7,683 bases of DNA from Thermodesulfobacteriaceae bacterium (GTDB taxonomy: Bacteria; Desulfobacterota; Thermodesulfobacteria; Thermodesulfobacteriales; Thermodesulfobacteriaceae), in the NCBI GenBank assembly GCA_015494725.1, contig WGAR01000151.1:1-7683 (forward strand). The letters run 5' to 3'. The notes beneath the pieces were generated by a model. The model was not told the origin of the DNA and did not search any database. It saw only the letters and a list, made by a program, of their open reading frames with translations. A program made the translations under genes and the position numbers. Below are positions 6,351-7,683 of this stretch, one piece after another. Each line of letters starts with the position of its first letter. The stretch's first letter is position 1.

Positions 6351-6722
6351 ATGAAAGCCTTGGTGGTGGATGATTCCAAATCCATAAGGCAGATCGAAAG
6401 AAGATACTTAGAAGAGATGGGCTTTACGGTGGTGGAGGCCGAAAACGGGGAGGAGGCCCTGGAAAAACTGCGGGAAAATCCGGATGTGCGCCTTATTATT
6501 CTGGACTGGCATATGCCGGTCATGAACGGCTACGAGTTCCTCAAGGCGGTCCGGGCCAATCCCGAATGGAACCAGGTCAAGATCATGATGGTAACCACGG
6601 AAAATCAACAGAAAAGTGTCATCGACGCCCTCATGGCCGGGGCCAACGAATACCTGATGAAACCCTTCGATCGGGAGATGCTGGAGACCAAGATCCGATT
6701 TCTACTGGAGGAGGTCTTATGA
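6351..6722 (+). CDS. CheY-type single-domain response regulator (second copy)
   Basis: This 123-residue receiver domain has no output domain. The phosphorylation site is complete: acidic pair D7/D8, phosphoacceptor D52 in LDWHMP, T82 in MVTTENQQKSVIDA, Y101 and K104 in YLMKPF. It differs clearly in sequence from the CheY encoded at 3893-4276, so it is an old paralogue and not a recent duplication. It may be a second motor-binding CheY, a phosphate sink, or a regulator dedicated to the CheB pathway. Immediate coupling to cheB (ATGA overlap) links it to receptor adaptation. The ATG start follows a purine-rich GGGGGTTAGGGAAG stretch (6337-6350). The 20 bases before this gene form the longest intergenic gap in the window and hold no recognisable promoter. 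Confidence 0.9.
   Translation: MKALVVDDSKSIRQIERRYLEEMGFTVVEAENGEEALEKLRENPDVRLIILDWHMPVMNGYEFLKAVRANPEWNQVKIMMVTTENQQKSVIDALMAGANEYLMKPFDREMLETKIRFLLEEVL
6710..6714 (+). promoter_or_regulatory. Ribosome binding site of cheB
   Basis: GGAGG, inside the last codons of the second cheY-type gene, is 4 bases before the cheB ATG at 6719. It gives this overlapping start its own initiation signal. Confidence 0.75.
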
Positions 6723-7683
6723 GGATCAGAGTGCTCATCGTGGATGATTCTCCGGTTATTCGGCGGCTTTTGCGGGAGGCCCTTTCCAAGGAGGCGGATC
6801 TGGAAGTGGTGGGGGCGGCCCGGGACGGTCGCGAGGCGGTGGAGATGGTTCGGGCTCTGCGTCCGGATGTGGTCACCCTGGATATCGAGATGCCGGTAAT
6901 GGATGGTCTTACGGCCCTGCGGGAGATCCGGAGGATCGCTCCCCGGACCCGGGTGATCATGTTCTCCACCCTTACGGAAAAGGGGGCCCGGGAGACCATT
7001 GAGGCCCTTTCCCTGGGGGCCTTTGATTTTGTTACCAAGCCCAAGGGAAGTTCCCTTACCCAGAGCCTTCAGCGGATCAAGGAAGAACTTATTCCCAAGA
7101 TCCGGGCCGCGGCGCCCCGGACACCGGCTCCCAGGTTGCCGGCTCCTCCCCGGCCTCCGGTGTTCAAGCCCCCCCTGGTCCGTCCGGGGGTCTATGCGGT
7201 GGTGGGGATCGGTATTTCCACCGGGGGCCCCAAGGCCCTCATGGAGGTCATCCCGCGCCTGCCGGGGACCTTTCCGGTGCCGGTCCTGATCGTGCAGCAC
7301 ATGCCCCCCATGTTCACCACCCAGCTGGCCCGGAGTCTGGATCGCCTCTCGCCCCTGCGGGTAAAGGAGGCCCAGCAGGGGGAGCCGGTGCAGAAGGGCA
7401 CGGTCTATATCGCCCCGGGAGACTATCACATGGAGGTTCGGGGCTCGGGTCGCAGCAAACACATCCATCTGCATCAGGGCCCCCCGGAAAACGGGTGTCG
7501 TCCCTCGGTGGACCCTCTCTTCCGGTCTCTGGCCGAGACCTACGGAGGAGCGGTGGTGGGGGTGGTAATGACCGGAATGGGACACGACGGCCGCGAGGGG
7601 GCCAGGAAGATAAAGGAAAAAGGGGGGCTGGTTATTGCCCAGGACGAAAAGACCTCCACGGTATTCGGGATGCCCCGGGCGGT
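6719..7683 (+). CDS. cheB: Protein-glutamate methylesterase/deamidase CheB (3' end outside window)
   Basis: CheB removes methyl groups from chemoreceptor glutamates, and often deamidates glutamines, resetting receptor sensitivity when phosphorylated by CheA. An N-terminal receiver (residues 1-125) has D9/D10, phosphoacceptor D55 in TLDIEMPVMDG, and K107 in FVTKPKG. A linker rich in Ala, Pro and Arg follows (about 130-157). The methylesterase domain has all three catalytic residues: S167 in GISTGGP, H194 in VQHMPP, and D290 in MTGMGHDG. The frame is still open at the window edge after 321 codons, within FGMPRA, so about 25-35 residues are missing compared with the usual 350. It overlaps the preceding receiver gene by 4 bases (ATGA). 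No cheR, cheA or cheW is visible; they may lie downstream. Confidence 0.95.
   Translation, partial: MRIRVLIVDDSPVIRRLLREALSKEADLEVVGAARDGREAVEMVRALRPDVVTLDIEMPVMDGLTALREIRRIAPRTRVIMFSTLTEKGARETIEALSLGAFDFVTKPKGSSLTQSLQRIKEELIPKIRAAAPRTPAPRLPAPPRPPVFKPPLVRPGVYAVVGIGISTGGPKALMEVIPRLPGTFPVPVLIVQHMPPMFTTQLARSLDRLSPLRVKEAQQGEPVQKGTVYIAPGDYHMEVRGSGRSKHIHLHQGPPENGCRPSVDPLFRSLAETYGGAVVGVVMTGMGHDGREGARKIKEKGGLVIAQDEKTSTVFGMPRA

Noticed and set aside
6605..7585. A 326-codon open frame on the minus strand opposite cheB
   Set aside because: It is antisense to CheB with all catalytic motifs intact; its translation is low-complexity Arg/Gly/His/Pro without recognisable domains.

Overview
The window is a single, tightly packed, plus-strand flagellar and chemotaxis gene cluster from a bacterium. 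It holds eleven genes: flhA (5' end missing), flhF, flhG, fliA, a canonical cheY, a FliL-like membrane protein gene, a 57-codon basic small protein gene, a DUF2802-like membrane protein gene, a FliK-like gene, a second cheY-type gene, and cheB (3' end missing). The longest stretch without a gene is about 20 bases (6331-6350). No RNA gene, mobile element, CRISPR array, terminator or convincing internal promoter was seen.

Organism: the DNA looks GC-rich, uses AGG/CGG arginine and ATA isoleucine codons freely, and encodes proteins rich in Glu, Arg and Lys. Together with the flhA-flhF-flhG-fliA-cheY order, this suggests a polarly flagellated, probably thermophilic Gram-negative bacterium. My best guess is the Desulfobacterota, in particular a Thermodesulfobacteria-like lineage. 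This is inference from gene order and composition, not from a database match.

Layout: positions 1-3140 carry the export gate (FlhA) and the FlhF/FlhG pair that sets the place and number of flagella. Positions 3137-4276 carry the late flagellar sigma factor FliA and a motor-binding CheY. Positions 4280-6330 carry four less familiar proteins: a single-pass FliL-like protein with a long acidic N-terminal tail, a tiny basic protein, a single-pass DUF2802-like protein, and a short FliK-like protein. Positions 6351-7683 carry a second single-domain response regulator and the methylesterase CheB. Most junctions are overlaps or gaps of a few bases, four of them of the ATGA type, so the genes are probably co-transcribed and translationally coupled.

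How they work together: FlhA exports rod, hook and filament subunits. FlhF and FlhG decide where and how many flagella are built. FliA switches on filament and chemotaxis genes. The FliL-like protein probably works near the stator or basal body, and the FliK-like protein may act in hook-length or export switching. The CheY proteins and CheB link receptors to the motor and to adaptation. The points most worth a second look are an FlhF with altered guanine-binding motifs next to an FlhG lacking the usual FlhF-activating N-terminus, and the small-protein/DUF2802/FliK-like trio, whose role is not established.
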